Assembly (NCBI GenBank): GCA_009781815.1
Contig: WQVB01000001.1
Coordinates: 1 to 34,048, forward strand
Direction of reading: 5' to 3'
Source: Defluviitaleaceae bacterium
GTDB lineage: Bacteria; Bacillota; Clostridia; Lachnospirales; WRAX01
Length of the DNA: 34,048 nucleotides
The notes below the pieces were generated by a model, which was not told where the DNA came from, ran no database searches, and saw nothing but the letters and a program-made list of their open reading frames with translations. Position numbers and translations under genes: made by a program. Shown here piece after piece: positions 8,067 to 16,000 of the stretch; within the stretch, counting starts at the first letter, position 1, and the number at the start of each line of letters is the position of its first letter.

Positions 8067-8082
8067 CATTTCACGTGGAACA
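8067..8082 (+). promoter_or_regulatory. parS: parS centromere-like site 2
   Basis: CATTTCACGTGGAACA matches parS at 14 of 16 positions; the two differences are at the left end. Both copies share the 13-base core TTTCACGTGGAAC in the same orientation, 80 bases apart. It lies just upstream of the predicted parA promoter. Confidence 0.85.
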
Positions 8083-8088
8083 TTTTTA

Positions 8089-8117
8089 TTGCAAACTTCG
8101 ATTTTTTATGATATGAT
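8089..8117 (+). promoter_or_regulatory. Predicted promoter of parAB
   Basis: TTGCAA at 8089-8094 and TATGAT at 8112-8117 are separated by 17 bases. This would start transcription near 8124 and give a leader of about 150 bases. The -35 matches only 4 of 6 positions, and the second parS site is six bases upstream, so ParB binding could affect it. Confidence 0.45.
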
Positions 8118-8148
8118 ATTGTATAATAAGATTCATAAGAAAAAGTTT

Positions 8149-8254
8149 ATATTATTCCACAGCTAAAGCCTTGCCAAAAATCGTAGGATTTTTTCAAGGA
8201 AGTATTGGTGTAAAAAGACAAGATTTTGCGAGGATTTTAGTTGCGGAATAGTAT
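8149..8254 (+). ncRNA. Long-stem structured leader upstream of parA
   Basis: Bases 8149-8168 pair with 8235-8254 through 16 Watson-Crick pairs, three G-U pairs and one A-C mismatch. After small bulges the pairing continues, 8169-8182 with 8222-8233, for a stem of about 32 pairs. An alternative local hairpin, 8169-8182 with 8187-8199, uses the same left strand, so the two folds exclude each other. The element ends 20 bases before the parA ATG and after a plausible promoter. It matches no riboswitch family I know. It might instead be a decayed inverted-repeat element. Confidence 0.5.
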
Positions 8255-8274
8255 TATTAAAATGAGGTAGAGAA

Positions 8275-9042
8275 ATGAGTAGAATTATATCCATCGCAAA
8301 CCAAAAAGGCGGAGTAGGCAAAACAACCACGTCAATCAACCTAGCAGCCTGCCTTGCCGAAGCTGGCAAAAAAGTGCTGGTGATAGACCTTGACCCTCAA
8401 GGCAACGCCACAAGCGGCCTTGGCCTTGACAAAAACAACCTAGAAGCCACCGTATATCAACTTTTGCTTGGAGAAAAAAGGGTAGACCAAGCCATAGCAA
8501 AAACGGCTTTTGATAACCTTCATGTGCTGCCCACCAACGTAGAGCTTTCAGGTGCGGAGATTGAGCTTGTGCATTTTGAAGAGAGGGAGTTTATTTTAAA
8601 GCGTATTTTAGCAGATTTAAAATACCTTTATGATTTTGTTTTGATAGACTGCCCCCCGTCTTTAAATATCTTGACGGTAAACGCTCTATCAGCCTCTGAC
8701 ACGGTTTTGGTGCCTTTACAATGTGAATATTTTGCCATGGAGGGCTTAAGCCAGCTTATGCACACCATAGACCTTGTCAACAAAAACTTAAACAGGCGTT
8801 TGTCTCTTGAAGGGGTTGTTTTCACTATGTATGACCCTAGAACAAACCTTTCAGCACAGGTGGTAAAAGAGGTTAGAGCCCATCTTGAAGCTAATATATA
8901 CAACAGCATCATCCCCCGTAATGTGCGTTTAAGCGAGGCACCAAGCCACGGCCTGCCTATAAATGTGTATGACCCAAGGTCTAAAGGCAGCGAGGCATAC
9001 AAGGCACTAGCACAAGAAGTTATTAACAAGGAGGCAATATAG
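8275..9042 (+). CDS. parA: Chromosome partitioning ATPase ParA (Soj)
   Basis: The 255-residue ATPase has the deviant Walker A KGGVGKTTTSINLA at residues 10-23, then DLDPQGNATSGLG (~39-51), the Walker B-like DFVLIDCPPSLN (~121-132) and PSHGLPINVYDPRSKG near the C-terminus. This is the chromosomal Soj type, lacking the N-terminal DNA-binding domain of plasmid ParA of the P1 class. ParA binds DNA nonspecifically as an ATP dimer and works with ParB-parS in origin segregation; in Bacillus it also regulates DnaA. The start ATG has GAGGTAGAG upstream. parB follows after a single base, so translation is probably coupled. Two parS sites and a structured leader precede the gene. Confidence 0.96.
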   Translation: MSRIISIANQKGGVGKTTTSINLAACLAEAGKKVLVIDLDPQGNATSGLGLDKNNLEATVYQLLLGEKRVDQAIAKTAFDNLHVLPTNVELSGAEIELVHFEEREFILKRILADLKYLYDFVLIDCPPSLNILTVNALSASDTVLVPLQCEYFAMEGLSQLMHTIDLVNKNLNRRLSLEGVVFTMYDPRTNLSAQVVKEVRAHLEANIYNSIIPRNVRLSEAPSHGLPINVYDPRSKGSEAYKALAQEVINKEAI

Positions 9043-9043
9043 C

Positions 9044-9910
9044 ATGGGTAAAACACAAAAAGGGCTAGGTAGCAAAGGGTTGGGTAGAGGCTTAAGTGCC
9101 TTGATAGCTCAATCTCCTGTAGAAAAAACATCTAGCGACAATATTTTAGAGATAGACATAAAAAAAATATACCCCAACGAAAACCAACCAAGAAAATATT
9201 TTAAAGCCCCTGAGATAGAGGAGCTAGCAGCATCTATAAAAGAGTTTGGCATTATACAGCCCCTAGTTGTTAAAAAAACTGGCGACAAATACATAATAGT
9301 TGCGGGGGAGAGGCGTTTTAGAGCCGCCACCCAAGCAGGCCTTAAAAAGCTGCCCGTTATTCTAAGGGAGTATAGCGACCTTGAGATACTAGGCATAGCC
9401 CTTATCGAAAACATCCAAAGAGAAGATTTAAACCCCATTGAAGAGGCAAACTGCTATAAACGCCTTGCTGATGAGTTTGGCATGACACAGGGTGAGATTG
9501 CAAAAAAAATAGGCAAAAGCCGCAGCCATATATCCAACTGTATGCGAGTGCTAAAGCTTGATGACACTATTTTAGATTTAATATCTTCAGAAAAAATAAG
9601 CATGGGTCATGCCAAAGCTATTTTGGCTGTAGAGTGCCCTGATTTTCAACTAGAGCTAGCCAACCGAGTTGTAGATGAAGGCTTAAACGTGCGTCAAACC
9701 GAAGAGCTATCTCGCACAAAGCCTACTGGCCAAGCTAAAAAAGCGGCCAAGCCTTTAAAAAAGACCTATGACCACTTTACAAAAGATTTTGGAAGCTTTT
9801 TTGGCACAAAAGTCGCTATTAAAGACAACAAAAAAGGTGGAGGTAAGATAGAGATAAACTACAGCTCCACCGCTGACTTAGAGCGTATAATGGAGATTAT
9901 TAAGAAGTAG
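9044..9910 (+). CDS. parB: Chromosome partitioning protein ParB (Spo0J)
   Basis: This is a 288-residue ParB. The N-terminus GLGRGLSALI (residues ~11-20) matches the ParA-activating peptide. The CTPase/ParB core includes IYPNENQPRKYF, VAGERRFRAA (~88-97) and ENIQREDLNPIEEA (~126-139). The helix-turn-helix that reads parS covers MTQGEIAKKIGKSRSHISN (~154-172). The C-terminal dimer domain ends with IEINYSSTADLERIMEIIKK. ParB loads at parS as a CTP clamp and recruits SMC. Its AAGGAGG SD overlaps the end of parA. Two parS sites lie 1.0-1.1 kb upstream. A palindromic repeat follows 22 bases after the stop. Confidence 0.96.
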   Translation: MGKTQKGLGSKGLGRGLSALIAQSPVEKTSSDNILEIDIKKIYPNENQPRKYFKAPEIEELAASIKEFGIIQPLVVKKTGDKYIIVAGERRFRAATQAGLKKLPVILREYSDLEILGIALIENIQREDLNPIEEANCYKRLADEFGMTQGEIAKKIGKSRSHISNCMRVLKLDDTILDLISSEKISMGHAKAILAVECPDFQLELANRVVDEGLNVRQTEELSRTKPTGQAKKAAKPLKKTYDHFTKDFGSFFGTKVAIKDNKKGGGKIEINYSSTADLERIMEIIKK

Positions 9911-9932
9911 CTCTCCGATCTTCCCCTCAATC

Positions 9933-10053
9933 CCTCCTAAGTCGTCATCCCGTGCTTGACACGGGATCTATGTATGATAGTGGACAACCTCAACTAGGAC
10001 TGCCCTTCTCCAATTAGATCCCGTGTCAAGCACGGGATGACGACTTAGGGGAG
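9933..10053. repeat. First-family palindromic repeat (CCGTG-CTTGA-CACGG type)
   Basis: The arms (about 9933-9967 and 10016-10051) are near-perfect inverted copies starting CCTAAGTCGTCATCCCGTG. Each arm holds the small hairpin CCCGTG-CTTGA-CACGGG. Compared with the CTGAG copies elsewhere, both sides of the stem have changed together while the CTTGA loop is kept. The centre again contains TATGTATGATAGTGG and TTCTCCAATTAG. It separates the convergent genes parB and thiT. Confidence 0.88.
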
Positions 10054-10136
10054 TTTAATGCCTTTTAGTTTTACTACAAGCCTAATGACGAAAGGTAGAG
10101 CGTTAGTCGAAATGGCAAGAGGGGCTGGGATGGTAA

Positions 10137-10796
10137 TTAAGAAGTAGTCTGCCTACGCAACACATCCAAAGCCTTACGGACGGATGGAAAGGCAACTATT
10201 ATGAGGGTAATCGCAACCTCCGCATAGATATACAGCCCGTTATACGCCATAGAAAACAACAAATAGCTACTCCACCCCTCAGGAGGCCACACCCGCACCC
10301 AAAAAGCATAGCCAGCAATGGTGTGCATCAGCCACCTGCCTGTAGCGGCAACTAAAAAGCCCATAGCCAAGCCGTTTCTCCTCTTGCTAAAAAACCCCGA
10401 AAGGCCAAGCATGCCAAAGGCTAGGGGGTAATCTAAAAACAGCTGTAGAGGGTGGATTATGCTAGGGTTAGCAGCAAGGCGTAAAAGCCCGAAGGACACA
10501 CCCGCCACAAGGCCAATGCCTGGGCCAAACCAAATACCCACTATGCTCACAAAAAACATAGACAATGGCGACACAGACCCGCCAAGAGGCATGGAGAAAG
10601 GCCTAAATAACGACAAAATAAAGGCAAGAGCCAAAGCCATGCCTGCATATACAAGGGTTTTTGTGCTTAGATTTGCTTTTTTAAACATTTTGCCACTTAT
10701 AGCGATAAAGGTGATGGTTGCCAGCAGCAACATAGCAAAAGAGCCTAAATCCGTACGTAATAGCCTTTGCAGCTCTGCACCTATTTCATAAAACAT
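10137..10796 (-). CDS. thiT: Thiamine ECF transporter substrate-binding subunit ThiT
   Basis: The 219-residue protein has about six hydrophobic helices and ThiT features: LSLFRPFSMPLGGSVSPLSM in the loop after helix 2, DYPLAFGMLGLSG (residues ~121-133), and HTIAGYAFWVRVWPPEGW followed by SMAYNGLYI (~157-195). These are the Trp-rich thiamine-binding segments. ThiT needs a shared EcfT and EcfAA' module, which is not in this window. A TPP riboswitch directly upstream confirms the thiamine link. The AGGAGG SD, five bases from the ATG, is inside a hairpin. The N-terminal ~30 residues are longer than in the lactococcal protein. Confidence 0.93.
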   Translation of the reverse strand: MFYEIGAELQRLLRTDLGSFAMLLLATITFIAISGKMFKKANLSTKTLVYAGMALALAFILSLFRPFSMPLGGSVSPLSMFFVSIVGIWFGPGIGLVAGVSFGLLRLAANPSIIHPLQLFLDYPLAFGMLGLSGFFSKRRNGLAMGFLVAATGRWLMHTIAGYAFWVRVWPPEGWSSYLLFSMAYNGLYIYAEVAITLIIVAFPSVRKALDVLRRQTTS

Positions 10797-10802
10797 AAAA
10801 AC

Positions 10803-10831
10803 CCTCCTAAGCGTGATAATCAGCTAGGAGG
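10803..10831 (-). promoter_or_regulatory. SD-sequestering hairpin of the thiT riboswitch
   Basis: In the minus-strand RNA, CCTCCTAGC (10831-10823) pairs with GCTTAGGAGG (10812-10803), which contains the thiT SD. The loop is about ten bases. It lies between the TPP aptamer and the ATG at 10796, so regulation probably acts on translation initiation. No U-tract suitable for a terminator follows the stem. Confidence 0.7.
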
Positions 10832-10850
10832 TGAATTTAAAAAATAAAAA

Positions 10851-10938
10851 AGCACCAGCTTCCCTTCGGCAGCATTATCTGCATCAGGTTATAAGGGTAT
10901 TTCTCAGCCTCTACATAAGTAGCAGCACCCCTAGCTTT
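10851..10938 (-). promoter_or_regulatory. TPP riboswitch (THI element)
   Basis: Read on the minus strand, the conserved THI-box parts occur in order: GGGGTGCT (10931-10924), GGCTGAGA with CTGAGA at 10907-10902, ATACCC, ACCTGAT (10889-10883), GATAATGC and CGAAGGGAAG (10868-10859). Thiamine pyrophosphate binding to this aptamer normally lowers expression of thiamine uptake or synthesis genes. Here it controls thiT, which begins 55 bases further on. Confidence 0.97.
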
Positions 10939-10994
10939 ATAGTTGTTTCGATTATACACCACGCCATAGGCTTTGTCAATAAAGGAGAGTAGCC

Positions 10995-11813
10995 ATGTAC
11001 AAAATAATTTTTTCCGACGTAGACGGCACTTTAAACGACCCAGACCTTAAAGTGCCTCAAGAAAATAAAGATGCCATACTTAAAGCAGAGGGGCTTGGCG
11101 TGGCTTTTATACTATGCTCTGGCCGCTCTTATTCTAGCCTTAAAACCATTCACAAAGACATCGGTATAAACCCTAAAAACAGCTTTGTAATAGGCTTTAA
11201 CGGCGGCACAGTTTATGATATAGAGCAAGACAAAGTTGTATATCAAGACATTTTATCAAAAGAGCTGGCTATAGAGGCTATCGAGATCTTCAAAAAAGAA
11301 AAGCGACCTGTTGAGGTTTTTATATACCTTGACGAAAAAAACGTGCTGACAGAAGAAGGCAGCAAATGGGCTGAAGAATACAAAAACATATCTCAGGTGG
11401 ATATGCGGTTCTCGGCAGATATATTGGGGGATGCAAAAGCTCTTGATAATATAGTTAAAGTGATTTTTTTATCCGCCAAGGTAGATGGAGAGCTTTTAAA
11501 ATCTCACCTTCTAGCGTCTTTAAAGGGCAAAGCTGATGTGGTGTTTTCTTCAGAATATATATTAGAGGTGGGCCCTGTGGCGGCCAGCAAGGGCAATGCT
11601 CTAAAATGGCTTTGTGCCAAAAAGGGCATCCCCCTAGAGCAGGTTATCGCCATTGGAGACAATTATAACGATTTAACCATGATAGAGGCCGCTGGCATGG
11701 GCGTTGCCGTTGCAAATGCCGTTGACCACCTTAAAGACTTGTCAAACTTTGTTACAACAAAAGAAAGCCACCAAGGTGCGGTGGCAGAGGTGATTGAGAA
11801 GTTTATTTTATAG
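10995..11813 (+). CDS. Cof-type HAD-IIB family phosphatase
   Basis: The 272-residue protein has the HAD motifs: motif I DVDGTLND (residues 8-15), motif II CSGRSYSS (~41-48), a Lys region near ASKGNALKWL (~199-208) and motif IV GDNYNDLTMIE (~221-231). The cap domain between residues ~85 and 190 is of the C2 (Cof/YbiV) type. Such enzymes hydrolyse sugar phosphates, nucleotides, pyridoxal phosphate or other small phosphoesters, and the substrate cannot be told from sequence. The AAAGGAG SD supports the ATG. It is divergent from thiT, but the riboswitch reads the other way, so thiamine control is not implied. Confidence 0.9.
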   Translation: MYKIIFSDVDGTLNDPDLKVPQENKDAILKAEGLGVAFILCSGRSYSSLKTIHKDIGINPKNSFVIGFNGGTVYDIEQDKVVYQDILSKELAIEAIEIFKKEKRPVEVFIYLDEKNVLTEEGSKWAEEYKNISQVDMRFSADILGDAKALDNIVKVIFLSAKVDGELLKSHLLASLKGKADVVFSSEYILEVGPVAASKGNALKWLCAKKGIPLEQVIAIGDNYNDLTMIEAAGMGVAVANAVDHLKDLSNFVTTKESHQGAVAEVIEKFIL

Positions 11814-11846
11814 CCGTCAAGTATGTAGGCGTGTACAAACCCAAGT

Positions 11847-11917
11847 GTCGTCATCCTGAGCCCTTGGTCTTCCTTCTGCCTGCGGCAGCAGGAAGACCAA
11901 GGGCTCAGGATGACGAC
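11847..11917. repeat. 34-bp near-perfect hairpin repeat
   Basis: The arms 11847-11880 and 11884-11917 match at 33 of 34 positions around a three-base loop. They begin GTCGTCATCCTGAGCCCTTGG and include the CTTCCTGCTGCC-type module found as an insertion in the copies at 3811 and 19930. It follows the HAD gene by 33 bases and could form a very stable RNA hairpin or DNA cruciform. Confidence 0.9.
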
Positions 11918-11939
11918 TTAGGGAGGTTGAGAGGCTGCT

Positions 11940-12022
11940 TCGCTACAAGTCTATGCGGGCTTGATCCGCAATGACGATGTGAGTGCAAATCGGAATGACG
12001 TGAGCACGGGATGACGACAGGT
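11940..12022. repeat. Degenerate palindromic repeat fragment
   Basis: The stretch carries GCGGGCTTGATCCGCAATG, a decayed version of the GCGGA-CTTGA-TCCGC hairpin, and the end GAGCACGGGATGACGAC seen also at 1742-1757. The matching left arm is missing. It sits between the HAD gene and the downstream end of the minus-strand ferritin-like gene. Confidence 0.6.
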
Positions 12023-12036
12023 ATAATAGACTTTGT

Positions 12037-12768
12037 CTATAGTCTTAAAGCTGCTAAAGTAGCTATATCAGCGGTTTTGTTATACATTAAAATAGACATC
12101 AGCTTTGCAAGCTTTGCTTCCTCCACATTTTCATAAACCTTTGCAATATGCCGCAAAAGCTCGCTTTCTTGCAAAACAGCATAAGCCAACCCTTGATGCA
12201 GGCTTTCAGGAGGGTGTGCCATGCCTTGGGTTGTGGCTAAATCCCTCCCCATGGCACGTGTTAGATGGCTTTGTGCTGTTTTTTTATTTTCGATTATGGT
12301 TGCAATATATTGCTTATGTTCATCCCTTGCGTCTTTGTGGTTTGCCAAATGGTCATAAAAAGCAATGCTATTAGCCTCCGCTTGGGCAAGCTTTTTAAAA
12401 TCATCATATAGAGACACAGCTTTGGTGCTTTGCCCCGCCCTTGCGTCTTGCGTAGCTTTCATGTTGTGAGCAGGTAGCCCTAGCGGCGGTGCTTGAGGGG
12501 CTGGGTGTGGCTGGGTGTGTTGGTTTTGTTGATGTGTGCTATGGGGTGTGTTTTGTGGGTTATATGGCTCAAAGCGAACACTAGGGTCGTGGTATGGTGC
12601 TTGGCCTTGTGAGTTTTGATTTCTAAAGTTTTGGTTGTGAGGGTGCTGAATTTGAGGGTTATGCTGGTGTGCTCCATGTGGAGCATTTTTTATTTGATTA
12701 TTTTGCGTAAGTTGGTTTTGAGACATGCCCCCACGCTGGCCAAGAGGGCTTCTTTGAAAAATGGACAT
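12037..12768 (-). CDS. His/Gln/Asn-rich protein with a C-terminal ferritin-like helical domain
   Basis: I place the start at the ATG at 12766-12768 because AAGGAG lies eight bases upstream, giving 243 residues. The first ~115 residues are low complexity, rich in Asn, Gln, His and Pro. The remainder is helical and looks ferritin-like: YDDFKKLAQAEANSIAFYDH, then IATIIENKKTAQSHLTRAM, then LAYAVLQESELLRHIAKVYE. A full ferritin ExxH pair set is not evident, so metal oxidation is not claimed. Such layouts occur in spore-coat or surface proteins of spore formers, but that is inference. A perfect 11-bp inverted repeat covers its SD. The neighbour purL, also on the minus strand, is separated by a repeat. 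Confidence 0.6.
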   Translation of the reverse strand: MSIFQRSPLGQRGGMSQNQLTQNNQIKNAPHGAHQHNPQIQHPHNQNFRNQNSQGQAPYHDPSVRFEPYNPQNTPHSTHQQNQHTQPHPAPQAPPLGLPAHNMKATQDARAGQSTKAVSLYDDFKKLAQAEANSIAFYDHLANHKDARDEHKQYIATIIENKKTAQSHLTRAMGRDLATTQGMAHPPESLHQGLAYAVLQESELLRHIAKVYENVEEAKLAKLMSILMYNKTADIATLAALRL

Positions 12769-12771
12769 GAA

Positions 12772-12826
12772 AAAACTCCTTCTCGTGCTAATTGATACTG
12801 CTTTTAGCATTTTATGAAGGAGTTTT
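12772..12826 (-). promoter_or_regulatory. Hairpin covering the SD of the ferritin-like gene
   Basis: The plus-strand arms AAAACTCCTTC (12772-12782) and GAAGGAGTTTT (12816-12826) are perfect inverted copies. Inside them TGCTAA and TTAGCA form a second stem. In the minus-strand RNA the 3' arm holds the AGGAG SD and runs into TTTTTT just before the ATG. It could therefore block ribosome binding or act as an intrinsic terminator. Confidence 0.65.
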
Positions 12827-12868
12827 GATTTTTGCAAGTTGTTTCTTGTGATAGAAATGATGAGTCCC

Positions 12869-12987
12869 TCCCTACCGTCATCCTGAAGCTTGACTCAGGA
12901 TCTAATTGGAGAAGTAGACAGCCCTAATCAAGGTATGCACTACCCCACATAGATCCTGAGTCAAGCTCAGGATGACGGTAGGGGAGA
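12869..12987. repeat. First-family palindromic repeat (CTGAG type)
   Basis: The arms starting CCCTACCGTCATCCTGAAGC and ending GCTCAGGATGACGGTAGGG are inverted copies. The left arm has one extra A, giving CTGAAGCTTGA. The outer flank is CTACCG/CGGTAG rather than CTAAGTCG/CGACTTAG, again changed on both sides. The centre has TAATTGGAGAAG and GCACTACCCCACATAGATCC. It lies between purL and the ferritin-like gene. Confidence 0.85.
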
Positions 12988-13065
12988 TTCATGATGGCGA
13001 CTAGAGAGTCGCAATGATACTAGATAAGCATGTTAAGGGCAGCAAGCCAAGAAAGCCGAAAAGTA

Positions 13066-16000
13066 TTACCTATAATAGTCCACAGCAGCCTCAAATATCT
13101 TCTGGTCAAAATCCCCTGGGATGTTTTTGTATAACGCCCCACGCTCACTATGGCACATTTTGCCTAGTATGCGGCCTGTAGGGTCTGTTATGCCTTCTAT
13201 TGCCATAAAGGAGCCGTTAGGGTTATAAGGCAGATCCATTGTAGGGTTGCCTGCTAGGTCAACATACACGCTTGCCACCTGCCCCGCCTCAAATAGATGT
13301 CGTGCCAGCTCTTCACTAGCCGTAAAACGCCCCTGCCCGTGAGATGCCGCCACACGGTGTATATCTCCCTCTTTAACGCCAGCAAGCCAAGGGGAGGTGT
13401 TAGATACAATCTTAGTGTTAACCAAATTAGATATATGACGCCCTAAGCCGTTATAGGTAAGGGTTGGGGAATCTGGCTGAATGGGCGAGATTTTGCCAAA
13501 AGGCAGCAGCCCAAGCTTAACAAGAGCTTGAAAGCCGTTGCAAATGCCTAACATAAGCCCTTCTTTGTCATCTAAAAAGCCATGCACCGCCTCTTTTATG
13601 TGAGGGTTTGAAAGCACCGCCGCTATAAACTTTGCACTACCTTCAGGCTCATCCGCCGCAGAAAAGCCACCAGATAAAGCGATGATTTGGGCATTTTGTA
13701 TACGCCCCACCATCTCTTTTATGCTTGCATCAAATGCCTCTGGGCTTTGATTGTTAATAACAAATATATCCGCCACAGCCCCTGCCCCTTCAAAGCTGCG
13801 AGCCATGTCATACTCACAATTTGTACCAGGGAAGACGGGTAGGAAGACCTTAGGCTTCGCTACTTTATTTTTCGCAACAATAATTGGCGTTTGTGCTTTA
13901 CGTTGCGGCAAATCCAAAGGAGTTGCCTTATCCACAATAGACTCAATACCCGTTGGGAAGATATCTTCCAAAGGCTGCATCCATGCTTCAATACAAGCGT
14001 CAATGCCTATCTCCATGCCGTTTATCTTCAAAACATCGCTATTGGTTGTCTTGCCGATTATATCAACACCATCAACATCACCCGCCACCTCTAGCACAAA
14101 CATGCCCGCCTCTTTGGCAAAATAATCACCATCAAAAGCTACATCAACCCCAATTTTATTGCCAAAGGCCATTTGAGATATCGCCGCCCCAAGCCCGCCA
14201 AAACCAACAACATGGGCAGACACAACATTGCCGCTGGTAATAAGTTGGTTAAGCTTTGCAAAATTAGCCTTAAGACTATCAAAACAAGGCAAGCCATGTT
14301 CATCAAACTTGGGGTGTGTCGTTGCAAGTTTTCCACAACATCTTTCGGCTGATTTTCCATCATGCTTTGTGCTAGCTTCCTCATGTGCCTTTGGGCACAC
14401 TTCGTCAGCTATCACTTCGCCTGATGTAAAATCAGACTCGAAAGCTGATGCGTCAAACTCACAACGACACACCCCGGCCCTCATCAAGGCTATTTTGTTG
14501 CCAGCCGCCTTAAACTCATTAGAGGTTATGTGGCTGATAGGTGCATAGGTAGCCCCAAAAGATATAAGCGTCGGCGGCACTTTAAGCTCAATATTGTTTG
14601 CGGCATCTTTATAAGTGCCGCTCATAGAGTCTTTACCGCTAATGGCCGCAACCTCAAGGCCAAGCTGAGCGTGGAGCGCCCCAAGCAAAGCCGCCACAGG
14701 CTTGCCCCAGCTTTTCTCATCTGTCAGCCTTTCAAAATATTCTTGAAAGCTTAAATAAACCTTTGTATAACACGCCCCTGCAGCCACAAGGCGAGCTACA
14801 GACTCCACCACAGCATATACCGCCCCGTGGTAGGGGCTTTGCTCTGAAATATAAGGGTCAAAGCCAAAAGCCATAAGAGACGCCGTGTCGCACTCACCTT
14901 TAAGCACAGGCACACGAGCCGCCATAGCCCCCGCTTGGGTGAGCTGATATTTACCGCCGAAAGGTGCTAAAACCGTGCCAGCACCAACGGTAGAGTCAAA
15001 ATTCTCAATCATGCCCTTTTGGCTGGCTACATTAAGGCAAGCAAGGTTTGCAAGCCAGTTTTCAGCCGTCAAATCTTTTTGCATAGGTGGAGCGAAAAGT
15101 GGCATAGCAACAACCACATCTCTATGCTGCACAACCCCTGATGTATTTAAAAATTCCCTTGAAATATCAACAATCTTTTGACCACGCCACATCATCTCAA
15201 GGCGGTTTGTATCGGTTATTTTTGCCACTTCATAAGCTTCTACATTTTCTTCTTTGGCAAGGTTAATCAAATGCTCCACATCAGCCGCCTTAACCACAAC
15301 GGCCATACGCTCTTGAGATTCAGATATAGCAAGCTCCGTGCCGTCAAGTCCATCATACTTTTTGCGAACGGCGTCTAAATTAACGGCGATAGAGTCTGCA
15401 AGCTCACCAATAGCGACAGACACACCCCCCGCCCCAAAGTCATTACAGCGTATTATACGCCTTGAAAAATCAGGGTTGCGGAAGAGGCGTTGCAGCTTTC
15501 TCTCTTCAATAGCGTTGCCTTTTTGCACCTCAGCCCCAGCTGTGGCCAGCGAGCTTTCAACATGGCTTTTAGATGAGCCTGCAGCCCCGCCAACGCCATC
15601 ACGACCCGTCCTGCCGCCTATTAACAACACAACATCACCATTTTGCGGCACATTGCGGATAACATTTTCTTTTTTAGCAGCCCCTATAACAGCCCCAACC
15701 TCCATACGCTTTGCCACATAACCTTCATGATAAATCTCACGAATATGCCCTGCGGCTAAGCCTATCTGGTTGCCGTATGACGAATACCCGTCCGCCGCTT
15801 GGGTGGTTATAAGCCTTTGAGGTAACTTGCCTGGCAAGGTCTCGTTTAGGGGCTTGCGAGGGTCGCCCCCGCCTGTAACCCGCATGGCTTGATAAATATA
15901 TGAGCGACCTGATAAAGGGTCTCGTATAGCCCCCCCTAAGCAGGTGGCCGCCCCGCCAAAGGGCTCTATCTCTGTAGGGTGGTTGTGGGTTTCGTTTTTA

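Noticed and set aside
8163..8369. Minus-strand frame over the parA leader
   Set aside because: It overlaps the parA start and the leader stem, and has no recognisable protein features.
12480..12686. His/Thr-rich minus-strand frame
   Set aside because: It is a shifted frame of the low-complexity region of the ferritin-like gene.
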